NCBI GenBank assembly: GCA_030123585.1
Contig: CP126120.1
Span: 2,171,001-2,235,000, forward strand
DNA length: 64,000 nt
Source of the DNA: Rhodanobacteraceae bacterium
GTDB taxonomy: Bacteria; Pseudomonadota; Gammaproteobacteria; Xanthomonadales; Rhodanobacteraceae
Reading direction: 5' to 3'
How positions within the stretch are numbered: the stretch's first letter is position 1; every line of letters starts with the position of its first letter. Shown one piece after another: positions 55,831 through 63,313 of this stretch. A program made the position numbers and the translations under genes. The notes under the pieces were generated by a model. The model was not told the DNA's origin, made no database searches, and saw only the letters and a program-made list of their open reading frames with translations.

Positions 55831-57335
55831 CCCGCACCGAACACCCTGCAACCCCGCCCACACTGCCGTTGCGATCCCACCCGCTTCGCCGGGGACGTTA
55901 CGCCCTGCCGATCCTGGCCAGTGTCCTGCTGTCGGCCTGCGCGGTCGGTCCGCAATATCGCGCGCCGCCGCCGGTCGATACGGGCAGTGGCTGGATTCGT
56001 CCGGACGCCAATACGGCCGCGCCGACGGATCTCGCGCGCTGGTGGACGACACTGGGCGATCCCGTGCTCGATCGCCTCATCGACAAGGCCCTCGCGGAAA
56101 ACCTCGACCTGCGCCAGGCCGCGGCGCGCATCGACGAAGCGCGCGCGCTGCGCGATCGCGCCGCCGGCGGACGCGCGCCGGTCGTCGATGCGGGCGCCAG
56201 CGTGAACCGCCGCCGCCAAAGCAAGAACGGTCCGCTGCCCATTGGCGAGATTCCAGGACTCCACGCGACGCAGACCATTTACGACGCCGGCTTCGACGCG
56301 GCGTGGGAGATCGACCTGTTCGGCGCCAGGCGCCGCGCGCTGGAAGCCGCCGATGCACGGCTGCAGGCGAGCGAGGCCGATGCCGAAGGCGTGCGGATGC
56401 GCGTCGTCGCCGAGGTTGCACGGACCTGGTTCGATGCGGTGGGTGCGGGGCGCGAACTGCACGTGCAGCAGGCAACGGTGGCGTCGCTGCGGCAAACGTT
56501 CGACCTCGCGCGCAAACGCGCCGCGGCGGGCGACGTATCCGCAGCCGACGTGGACGCCGCCGAAGCGCAGTGGGCCGCGGCCAATGCCGCGCTGCCGGGT
56601 ATCGAGGCGCGCCAGCGCGCCGCGGTGCTGGGTCTCGCGGTGTTGCTCGCCGAGCCGCCCGAACGCGAGCTGGCCTTGCTGGACACCGAGCCCGCGGTCA
56701 TCACGTTGCAGGCGCCGCCTACCGGCCAGCGCGCCGATCTGTTGCGCCGCCGCCCGGATGTGCTCGCCGCCGAACGCCGCCTTGCGGCCAGCACCGCGGA
56801 CGTGGGCGTCGCCACCGCCGACCTGTTCCCGAAGTTGTCGATCGCCGCGGGCGGCGGTTTCCAGGCGCTTGCCACCGGCGACTGGTTCGATGCGTCCAGC
56901 CGCACCTTCTCGATCTTGCCGCTGATTTCCTGGCGGCTCTTCGACGGCGGCCGCGTGCGCGCCGAGATCCGCGCGCGCGATGCGCAAAGCCGGCAAGCCG
57001 CGCTGGCCTACGAGCAGGCGGTGCTGGCGGCGCTGGGCGACGCCGAACGCACGCTCGGCGATTACCACGCCGACATGGACACCTTGCAACGTCGCGAGGG
57101 CGCGCTCGAAGCATCGCGGCGCAGCCACGGCCACGCCGAGGCGCGCTACGCGGCCGGCGACATTTCGCTGTTCGAGTTGCTGGCGGATGCGCGCCTGCTG
57201 CACGACGCCGAGATGGCCGCGGCGCGCGCGCATGCGGCGGCTGCCGTGCAACTGGTCGCCGTTTACAAGGCGCTCGGCGGCGGCTGGGATTCATCCGCCG
57301 CGCCGGCACCGACTGTGGGACCAAGCGCACGATGA
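55827..57335 (+). CDS. NodT-type outer membrane efflux lipoprotein of the Ybh operon
   Basis: 502 residues; lipoprotein signal L-L-S-A-C-A-V-G-P near residue 38, then two OEP repeats with the NodT pattern (W-W-T-T-L-G-D-P-V-L-D-R-L-I-D, A-E-R-R-L-A-A-S-T-A-D, Y-E-Q-A-V-L-A-A-L-G-D-A-E). Addition of an outer membrane factor in the same operon makes the Ybh system here a complete tripartite exporter; in E. coli the operon has none. Five genes from ybhG overlap or abut, so they form one transcript. Confidence 0.88.
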   Translation: MTRTEHPATPPTLPLRSHPLRRGRYALPILASVLLSACAVGPQYRAPPPVDTGSGWIRPDANTAAPTDLARWWTTLGDPVLDRLIDKALAENLDLRQAAARIDEARALRDRAAGGRAPVVDAGASVNRRRQSKNGPLPIGEIPGLHATQTIYDAGFDAAWEIDLFGARRRALEAADARLQASEADAEGVRMRVVAEVARTWFDAVGAGRELHVQQATVASLRQTFDLARKRAAAGDVSAADVDAAEAQWAAANAALPGIEARQRAAVLGLAVLLAEPPERELALLDTEPAVITLQAPPTGQRADLLRRRPDVLAAERRLAASTADVGVATADLFPKLSIAAGGGFQALATGDWFDASSRTFSILPLISWRLFDGGRVRAEIRARDAQSRQAALAYEQAVLAALGDAERTLGDYHADMDTLQRREGALEASRRSHGHAEARYAAGDISLFELLADARLLHDAEMAAARAHAAAAVQLVAVYKALGGGWDSSAAPAPTVGPSAR

Positions 57336-57365
57336 AGTTGCGCTTTCCGGGTGCGGCCCGCAAGG

Positions 57366-57551
57366 TCAGAGCGCGGCGTCCAGCATCCCGCGCAGCTGCG
57401 TCTTCGACACCAGCCCGACCTGCGTCGCCTGCACCGCACCATCCTTGAACAGCAGCAGGGTCGGCGCCGAACGCACGTGGCAGGCGATCGCGGTTTTCAG
57501 GTTCGCATCCAACAGCAGTAATGTCGTGACTCGTGCCCGCACCTCAACCAC
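57366..57551 (-). pseudogene. Thioredoxin C-terminal remnant
   Basis: 61 codons ending in a normal thioredoxin tail (A-P-T-L-L-L-F-K-D-G, then G-L-V-S-K-T-Q-L-R-G-M-L). The part with the active-site C-G-P-C is absent: upstream the frame runs into the end of nrdJb, with which it overlaps by eight bases. It may be what is left of a thioredoxin gene that once followed nrdJb and could have served the reductase. It begins with a GTG and might still be translated, but it would lack the catalytic cysteines. Confidence 0.65.
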
Positions 57552-58386
57552 ACTTGGAGTAACCGCAGTTCAGGCAGGTCTGGCAACCGTCGAGCAACAC
57601 CAGCGCCTGGGTGTTGCACTTGCCGCACATCGCGGCGCCGGGCGGGAAGGATCCGGCGGAGTCGGATGCGTCTTCGGCGGCGGACGAGGCACTGGATCCC
57701 GGCTTGCGCCGGGATGACGACGATGGGGAAACGTGGTTTTCGGCGTCTTCGCCGACCATCGCACCGCCCATTTCGCCGGCGGTGCTTATTTCAGCGTTTT
57801 TTTTTCCGTTCTTGCGCTCGTAGGCGGCACGCTTCTCGGCGATCAGCTTCTTCTGCGCATCCGAGAGCTCGGCGCCCTTGAGCAGGCCGATCATCGTGAG
57901 GTGCTGCTCGATGATGGCGCCGAGTTCGGCCACGATCGAGGGCATGTACACGCCGCCGGCCTTGAAGTAGCCGCCGCGCGGGTCGAACACGGCCTTCAGT
58001 TCTTCCACCAGGAAGGTGACGTCGCCGCCCTTCCTGAACACCGCGGACATGATGCGGGTGAGCGCCACGATCCACTGGAAGTGGTCCATGTTCTTCGAGT
58101 TGATGAAGATCTCGAAGGGGCGGCGCATCTCGAATTCGGTGCCGGCGTTCAGCACGATGTCGTTGATGGTGACGTACAGCGCGTGCTCGAACAGCGGCGA
58201 TTTGATCTTGTAGGTGGCCCCGATCAGGATTTCCGGACGCTCGAGTTTCTCGTGCATCTGGATGATTTCGGCGGCGACCGGCTCGGCTGGCGCGACGGGT
58301 GCAGGCGTTGCGGCTGGCGCGGCGGAAGGCGCCTCGTTGCCGAGCACCTGGTAGCCCTTGATCTTCTTGTTGATGCGAATGGTCAT
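57544..58386 (-). CDS. nrdJb: Class II ribonucleotide reductase, NrdJb (TSCPD/Cys-tail) subunit
   Basis: 280 residues from the ATG at 58386 (M-T-I-R-I-N-K-K-I-K). After an Ala/Pro-rich linker comes the TSCPD-like domain (L-Y-V-T-I-N-D-I-V-L, E-I-F-I-N-S-K-N-M-D, R-I-M-S-A-V-F-R-K-G-G). The C-terminus is a zinc-ribbon-like tail with C-G-K-C, C-Q-T-C-L-N-C and a final Cys near the end, which in class II enzymes relays electrons to the active site. In Pseudomonas the same gene follows nrdJa within a few bases; here it is about 730 bases away. Between the core and the tail, residues R-R-K-P-G-S are encoded by a REP-like palindrome. Confidence 0.85.
   Translation of the reverse strand: MTIRINKKIKGYQVLGNEAPSAAPAATPAPVAPAEPVAAEIIQMHEKLERPEILIGATYKIKSPLFEHALYVTINDIVLNAGTEFEMRRPFEIFINSKNMDHFQWIVALTRIMSAVFRKGGDVTFLVEELKAVFDPRGGYFKAGGVYMPSIVAELGAIIEQHLTMIGLLKGAELSDAQKKLIAEKRAAYERKNGKKNAEISTAGEMGGAMVGEDAENHVSPSSSSRRKPGSSASSAAEDASDSAGSFPPGAAMCGKCNTQALVLLDGCQTCLNCGYSKCG
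57696..57715. repeat. REP-like palindrome inside nrdJb
   Basis: ATCCCGGC, loop TTGC, GCCGGGAT, continued by GACGACG as in the element at 44765. Read on the - strand it encodes S-S-R-R-K-P-G-S-S in frame. The insertion is in the hydrophilic linker before the C-terminal cysteines, where extra residues would be tolerated. Confidence 0.65.
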
Positions 58387-58426
58387 GTCGTCGTGTTCCT
58401 GCGCCCGGTTCAACAGGCCGTGATCC

Positions 58427-58460
58427 AAAAAGCGACGCCGGCCCGGCAAGGGACCGGCGT
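58427..58460 (-). terminator. Intrinsic terminator after the H1-like gene
   Basis: On the - strand: ACGCCGG-T-CCC, loop, GGG-C-CCGGCGT, then CGCTTTTTGG. It lies 18 bases after the H1-like stop and 41 before nrdJb, so nrdJb needs its own promoter or read-through. Confidence 0.8.
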
Positions 58461-58477
58461 CCTCGAATGTCGCGGTA

Positions 58478-58855
58478 CTACTTTTTCTTGCGGCGGGCGG
58501 TCTTGCGTGCGCCCTTCTTCGCGGCTTTCCTGGCCGCCTTCTTCTTGGCGCCGCCTTTCTTCGCGGCCTTGCGCGCGCCCTTCTTGACCGCCTTGCGTGC
58601 GCCCTTCTTCACGGCCTTGCGGGCCGTCTTCCTGGCGGCCTTGCGCGCGGTCTTCTTCGCAGCCTTTTTCTTGGCAGCCTTCTTGGCCGGCTTTTTCGCG
58701 GCCTTCTTGGCTGCCGGTTTCTTGGCGGCCTTCTTCTTCGCCGGCTTTTTCGCGGCGGGCTTTGCTGCCGGTTTGGCGGCGGCCGGAGCCGGCGCAGCGG
58801 GCGCCGGCGCGGGTTCTTCAGTGATGCTCCACGGGAACGTGGTTTCGTTGCTCAT
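58478..58855 (-). CDS. Histone H1-like Lys/Ala-rich DNA-binding protein
   Basis: 125 residues. After the first 27, the sequence is built almost only of Ala, Lys, Arg, Pro, Gly, Thr and Val in short repeats such as A-A-K-K and K-G-A-R-K-A. This matches bacterial H1-like proteins, which bind DNA without sequence preference. The first 20 residues (F-P-W-S-I-T-E-E-P) are unlike H1 and may be an anchor or interaction site. GGAGGA precedes the ATG. The gene separates nrdJa from nrdJb; a 38-base hairpin and a dispersed repeat copy lie just upstream. Confidence 0.88.
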   Translation of the reverse strand: MSNETTFPWSITEEPAPAPAAPAPAAAKPAAKPAAKKPAKKKAAKKPAAKKAAKKPAKKAAKKKAAKKTARKAARKTARKAVKKGARKAVKKGARKAAKKGGAKKKAARKAAKKGARKTARRKKK

Positions 58856-58939
58856 CGGATGCTCCTCCGGATGGATCGTTGACAGTGGACCACTGGTTGC
58901 ACTTCAAGAACGGCGACGCGCGTCGCCGCGGATGCATTC

Positions 58940-58977
58940 TCACACAACGAAAGCGCGTGTGCGCGTTCGTTGTGTGA
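58940..58977. repeat. Long perfect hairpin upstream of the H1-like gene
   Basis: TCACACAACGAA and TTCGTTGTGTGA are perfect 12-bp arms. Inside, GCGC and GCGC around GTGT extend the stem after one mismatch. It lies 85 bases before the H1-like ATG and one base from the end of repeat copy D. It could be a terminator of nrdJa without a T-run, an operator or a structured leader. Confidence 0.7.
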
Positions 58978-58978
58978 C

Positions 58979-59094
58979 TTGTGCGATCGTCCCTGATCGC
59001 TGCATCTGCACACACTTCGTTTCCCGGTACTGACTTCGGTTCTGGAAGACCAGAACGGGCTTCCTGCCATGACTTTTCACAACAGCGGCTTCGT
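58979..59094 (-). repeat. Dispersed repeat, copy D (inverted)
   Basis: Read on the - strand it starts CGAAGCCGCTGTTGTG, then AAAAGTCATGG, and ends GATCAGGGACGATCGCAC. It is placed between nrdJa and the H1-like gene and is the only copy in this orientation. Its central part holds GTTCTGGTCTTCCAGAAC, an imperfect palindrome. Confidence 0.8.
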
Positions 59095-59117
59095 CGGGAG
59101 CACTCAGAGCAAGTGCC

Positions 59118-61265
59118 TCAGAATTTGCCGTAGTAGCCTTCTTTGAGCGCATCGAACAGGTTCGCGGCGGTGTGGATTTCGCCGTCGTATTCGACTTCCT
59201 CGTTGCCCTTGACCTCGACCACGCTGCCGTCTTCCAGCTCGAAGCGGTAGGTGGTGTTGGCAAGGTCGGCTTCCTTCACCAGCACGCCCTGGAACGCGGC
59301 CGGATTGAAGCGGAAGGTGGTGCAGCCCTTGAGACCCTTCTTGTAGGCGTAGAAGTAGATGTCCTTGAAGTCCTCGTAGGGATAGTCCGTCGGCACGTTG
59401 GCGGTCTTGGAAATGGATGAGTCCACCCACTTCTGCGCCGCGGCCTGGATGTCCACGTGCTGGACCGGGCTGATGTCGTCGGCGGCCACGAAGTAATCCG
59501 GCAGCTTCTCGTTCGGCTCGTCGGAACCGGGCCTGGCGTCGGCGTTGATCAGCGCGCGATAGGCCAGCAGTTCGTAGCTCATCACCTCGACCTTTTCCTT
59601 GGTCTTCTTGCCGGGCCGGATCACGTTGCGCGAATAGCTGTGCGCGAACGAGGGTTCGATGCCGTTGCTGGCGTTGTTGGCCAGCGACAGCGAAATCGTG
59701 CCGGTGGGCGCGATCGAGGTGTGGTGGGTGAAGCGCGCGCCGGTTTCGGCCAGTTGCGCGACGAGTTCCGGCGCGATCTCGGCGACGCGCTGCATGTAGC
59801 GCGAATACTTCGCGTGCAGCACGCGGCCGGGGATGCTGTCGCCGACCTTGTAACCGTCGCGCGCCATCTCGGGGCGCTTGCGCAGCATGTCGCCGGTGAC
59901 GGTGTAATCGCGGGTCAGGACCGGGGCGGGGCCTTTCTCCTTCGCGAGTTCCAGCGCGACCTCCCAGCCGGCCAGCGCCATTTCGCGCGAGACGTCCTCG
60001 GTGAACTGGATCGCCTCGGCCGAGCCGTAGCGCAGCTTCAGCATCGCCAGCGTGGAACCGAGGCCCAGGAAACCCATGCCGTGGCGGCGCTTGGACAGGA
60101 TTTCCTCGCGCTGCCTGGCGAGCGGCAGGCCGTTCACCTCGACCACGTTGTCGAGCATGCGGGTGAACACCTTCACCACCTCGCGGTACTCGTCCATGTC
60201 GAACTGCGCCTTGGGCCCGAACGGGTCGCGCACGAAACGGGTGAGGTTCACCGAACCCAGGAGGCACGAGCCGTAGGGCGGCAACGGCTGTTCGCCACAG
60301 GGGTTGGTCGCGCGGATGTGCTCGCACCACCAGTTGTTGTTCATCTCGTTGACGCGGTCGATCAGGATGAAGCCCGGCTCGGCGTAGTCGTACGTCGAGA
60401 CCATGATCATGTCCCACAGGTGCCGCGCGCGGATGTGGCCGTAGATCTTGCAGGCCACCAGGCCATCGTCGCGCACGATGTAGTTCTGGTGACTGGGCCA
60501 CTCGCGCCACACCACCCTGGTCGGGTCGGCGAGGTCGATTTCGTCCTTTTCCTTGACGTGCACCGGGAACACCAGCGGCCAGTCGGCGTCCGCTTCCACC
60601 GCCTGCATGAAGCCGTCGGTGATCAGGAGCGACAGGTTGAACTGGCGAAGCCGGCCGGCCTCGCGCTTGGCGCGGATGAATTCCTTCACGTCCGGGTGCG
60701 CGACATCGAAGGTGCCCATCTGCGCGCCGCGCCGGCCGCCGGCACTGGACACGGTGAAACACATCTTGTCGTAGATGTCCATGAACGACAGCGGGCCCGA
60801 GGTGTAGGCGCCCGCGCCGGACACGTAGGCGTTGCGCGGGCGCAACGTCGAGAATTCGTAGCCGATCCCGCAGCCGGCCTTGAGCGTCAGGCCTGCCTCG
60901 TGGACCTTTTCCAGGATGTCGTCCATCGAGTCCTGGATGGTGCCCGACACCGTGCAGTTGATCGTGGACGTCGCGGGCTTGTGCTCGCGCGCGCCGGCGT
61001 TGGAGGTGATGCGTCCGGCCGGGATCGCGCCGTGGCGCAGCGCCCACAGGAAGCGTTCGTGCCACTTTTCGCGCAGTTCCGGCGTGGTCTCGACATCGGC
61101 CAGCGCGCGCGCGACCCGCGACCAGGTGTCGTCCACGGTCGCATCGACCGGTTCGCCCTGCTTGGTCTTGAGGCGGTATTTCTTGTCCCAGATGTCCAGT
61201 GATGCCGGTTGCAGGGGAACCTCCGTCACCGCCCGTGCTATCTCTCGTACCCGCGCCGTACCCAT
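59118..61265 (-). CDS. nrdJa: Class II (B12-dependent) ribonucleotide reductase, NrdJa catalytic subunit
   Basis: 715 residues. Active-site parts are visible: T-I-N-C-T-V-S-G-T near residue 100 (first redox Cys), N-P-C-G-E-Q (radical Cys and Glu), and P-T-G-T-I-S-L near 530. It uses adenosylcobalamin, works with or without oxygen and makes deoxynucleotides. The length fits the split NrdJa of Pseudomonas; the C-terminal Cys pair is supplied by NrdJb. GGAGG is 12 bases before the ATG. Upstream is a 445-base gene-free stretch with an NrdR-like box. Confidence 0.92.
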   Translation of the reverse strand: MGTARVREIARAVTEVPLQPASLDIWDKKYRLKTKQGEPVDATVDDTWSRVARALADVETTPELREKWHERFLWALRHGAIPAGRITSNAGAREHKPATSTINCTVSGTIQDSMDDILEKVHEAGLTLKAGCGIGYEFSTLRPRNAYVSGAGAYTSGPLSFMDIYDKMCFTVSSAGGRRGAQMGTFDVAHPDVKEFIRAKREAGRLRQFNLSLLITDGFMQAVEADADWPLVFPVHVKEKDEIDLADPTRVVWREWPSHQNYIVRDDGLVACKIYGHIRARHLWDMIMVSTYDYAEPGFILIDRVNEMNNNWWCEHIRATNPCGEQPLPPYGSCLLGSVNLTRFVRDPFGPKAQFDMDEYREVVKVFTRMLDNVVEVNGLPLARQREEILSKRRHGMGFLGLGSTLAMLKLRYGSAEAIQFTEDVSREMALAGWEVALELAKEKGPAPVLTRDYTVTGDMLRKRPEMARDGYKVGDSIPGRVLHAKYSRYMQRVAEIAPELVAQLAETGARFTHHTSIAPTGTISLSLANNASNGIEPSFAHSYSRNVIRPGKKTKEKVEVMSYELLAYRALINADARPGSDEPNEKLPDYFVAADDISPVQHVDIQAAAQKWVDSSISKTANVPTDYPYEDFKDIYFYAYKKGLKGCTTFRFNPAAFQGVLVKEADLANTTYRFELEDGSVVEVKGNEEVEYDGEIHTAANLFDALKEGYYGKF

Positions 61266-61484
61266 TTTGTTCTGCTGCCTCCGTGTCCGTCCCGGGTTCT
61301 TGTTGGATGCCCGGATGCCGACGATAGTGCCCTGACGCCGCGCCCCCGGGGCACCGCGTTCGGGATTCGATTTCAGTTGTCGGGGCCGCTCCGCCGCGGC
61401 GTGTGCCGATGCGCCTGAGCCAAGCCCGACCGCAAGATCACCCTAGCCATACATCCCCCGTCCGAACCATCTTGAAGCCAAACC

Positions 61485-61507
61485 CTTGGGCTGCTCGACA
61501 GCCCAAG
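61485..61507. other. Hairpin next to the NrdR-like box
   Basis: CTTGGGCTG, loop CTCGA, CAGCCCAAG: perfect 9-bp arms. It directly adjoins the NrdR-like box and lies about 220 bases upstream of nrdJa. Could be part of a leader or a binding site of another protein. Confidence 0.55.
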
Positions 61508-61523
61508 ACACAAGATGTTGTGA
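61508..61523. promoter_or_regulatory. NrdR-like box upstream of nrdJa
   Basis: ACACAAGATGTTGTGA. It fits the NrdR consensus ACACWATATWTWGTGT at most palindromic positions. NrdR is the ATP/dATP-sensing repressor of ribonucleotide reductase genes; a second box at about 31 bases is usual but was not found here, which lowers certainty. Confidence 0.5.
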
Positions 61524-61669
61524 TCACGAGCGGAATCCAACCCTACGCTGACCGGCCGGGTCTGTAAAGGGGCAGCGCAAAAAATCCTGGGGATGGGCGC
61601 AAGGCCGCATGGGAGCCGGGCTCGCGGACCCGTGAACGCCAACGCGACGAAACCTGTCTGATAATGACC

Positions 61670-61697
61670 CGATTCACTTCGAGCGATTCACTTCGAG
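61670..61697 (+). repeat. Tandem duplication of 14 bases before the Deg protease start
   Basis: CGATTCACTTCGAG occurs twice back to back, ending three bases before AGGAG and 13 before the ATG at 61711. Possibly a recent slippage event in the 5' untranslated region. Confidence 0.75.
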
Positions 61698-61710
61698 CCA
61701 AGGAGCCACC

Positions 61711-63105
61711 ATGACGTCCACCGCCCGCCTGCGCCTGCCTTCCCTGATCGCGACCGCCGCGCTGGCGTTGTGGCTGACGATTCCGGCCCCGGCGGGAACC
61801 CTGCCGGAAGCGGTGAACGGCCAGCCGCTGCCGTCGCTGGCACCGATGCTGGCGAAGGTGTCGCCCGCGGTGGTGAACATTTCCTCGACCAGCCATCGGC
61901 GTGTCGCGGTGAACCCGTTCTTCAGCGATCCGATCATGCGCCAGTTCTTCGGGCTGCCCGCGGTGCCGCCCTCGCGCGAACTGGTGCAGCAATCGCTGGG
62001 TTCGGGCGTGATCGTGGACGCGAAGGACGGCTACATCCTCACCAACAACCACGTGATCGCGGGCGCCGACGAAATCCAGGTGACCCTGACCGACGGCAAG
62101 ACCTACAAGGCCAAGCTGATCGGCACCGATCCGCAGACCGACCTCGCGGTGATCCAGATCCATGCGCCGAACCTGGTCGCGTTGCCGCTGGCCGATTCCT
62201 CGAAACTGCGCGTGGGCGATTTCGTGGTGGCCGTGGGCGATCCGTTCGGACTCGGCCAGTCGGCGACCTCGGGCATCGTGTCCGGCCTGCAGCGCCAGGA
62301 CCTGCGCCGCAGCGGCGTGCAGAACTACATCCAGACCGACGCCTCGATCAATCCCGGCAATTCCGGCGGCGCGCTGGTGAACCTCGACGGCCAACTGGTC
62401 GGGATCAACTCGATGATCTATTCGCCTTCGGGCGCGAGCGCGGGCCTCGGCTTCGCGATTCCGTCCGATCTCGCCGCCGACGTGATGCGGCAACTGATCG
62501 CGCACGGCAAGGTGGTGCGCGGCAGCCTCGGCGTGGACGCGCAGGATCTCTCGCCGCGGGTGGCGACGGCCCTCGGCATCAAGGCCACGCGCGGCGCGCT
62601 GATCACCAACGTGATGCCCGATTCGCCCGCGGCCAAGGCCGGCCTGAAACCGGGCGATCTCGTCACCAGCGTCAACGGCAAACCGGTTGTCGATGCGCAG
62701 GATCTGCGCAATGCGCAGGGACTCGCACCGCTGGGCAGCACGCTCGCGTTGGGCGTCGATCGCGGCGGCCGCGCGCTGACCATCGACGCGAAACTCACGG
62801 CCGTCAGCAGCCAGGCCGACGGCGCGACGCTGGACGAACGCCTCGCCGGCGCCACCTTCGTGGACACGCCGCCTTCCGACGACGACCAGGGCATCGAAGG
62901 CGTCACCGTGGCAAGCGTCGTGCCCGGAAGCCGCGCCGCGCGCCAGGGACTCGCCGGCGGCGACGTGCTGGTGGGCGTCAACAACGTGGCCACGCCCGAC
63001 CTCGGGCAATTGCGCCGCGTGTTCGCGCTGCACCCGCGCGTGCTGGTGCTGTCGCTGGTGCGCGATGGGCAGCTCTTTCAGATCCAGATAGGAGGCCGCG
63101 AATAG
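61711..63105 (+). CDS. degQ: Periplasmic serine protease of the Do/DegQ (HtrA) family
   Basis: 464 residues. Signal peptide to about residue 29 (P-A-P-A-G-T), trypsin-like domain with triad His114 (T-N-N-H-V), Asp144 (T-D-L-A-V) and Ser218 (G-N-S-G-G), and two PDZ domains (from about 265 and 375). The stretch between the two (residues about 330-390, P-P-S-D-D-D-Q-G-I) is short. It should degrade or refold misfolded periplasmic proteins. Good AGGAG at 61701-61705. Followed 208 bases later by the PstS-like gene. Confidence 0.93.
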   Translation: MTSTARLRLPSLIATAALALWLTIPAPAGTLPEAVNGQPLPSLAPMLAKVSPAVVNISSTSHRRVAVNPFFSDPIMRQFFGLPAVPPSRELVQQSLGSGVIVDAKDGYILTNNHVIAGADEIQVTLTDGKTYKAKLIGTDPQTDLAVIQIHAPNLVALPLADSSKLRVGDFVVAVGDPFGLGQSATSGIVSGLQRQDLRRSGVQNYIQTDASINPGNSGGALVNLDGQLVGINSMIYSPSGASAGLGFAIPSDLAADVMRQLIAHGKVVRGSLGVDAQDLSPRVATALGIKATRGALITNVMPDSPAAKAGLKPGDLVTSVNGKPVVDAQDLRNAQGLAPLGSTLALGVDRGGRALTIDAKLTAVSSQADGATLDERLAGATFVDTPPSDDDQGIEGVTVASVVPGSRAARQGLAGGDVLVGVNNVATPDLGQLRRVFALHPRVLVLSLVRDGQLFQIQIGGRE

Positions 63106-63313
63106 ATTGCCGCGACTCGTTCCGGCTCCGCACGCACGTCGATGTGATCCCGCCCACCCATTGCCTGCAGCGGGTGACTCGCACGACATGGCGTCGAGGC
63201 CCTCGTTCAGGCATTCGGCAAGACAAAACGTGAACAGCGTTTCCTCAGGCAGCAGCGGTTCCGCCATAATCGTGCCGCTTCCATTCTCCTGACCCCCGCT
63301 CGGTGATTCATTC

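Larger units (their letters stand above)
61266..61710. other. Divergent regulatory region of nrdJa and the Deg protease
   Basis: 445 bases without a gene. It contains a 9-bp-stem hairpin (61485), an NrdR-like box (61508) and a tandem 14-base duplication (61670). I looked for a cobalamin riboswitch B12 box and saw none. The rest is GC-rich, with no clear pattern. Confidence 0.5.

Noticed and set aside
61266..61510. Cobalamin riboswitch before the B12-dependent reductase
   Set aside because: I looked on the - strand for a B12 box and saw no match; a class II reductase itself is not normally under B12 repression.
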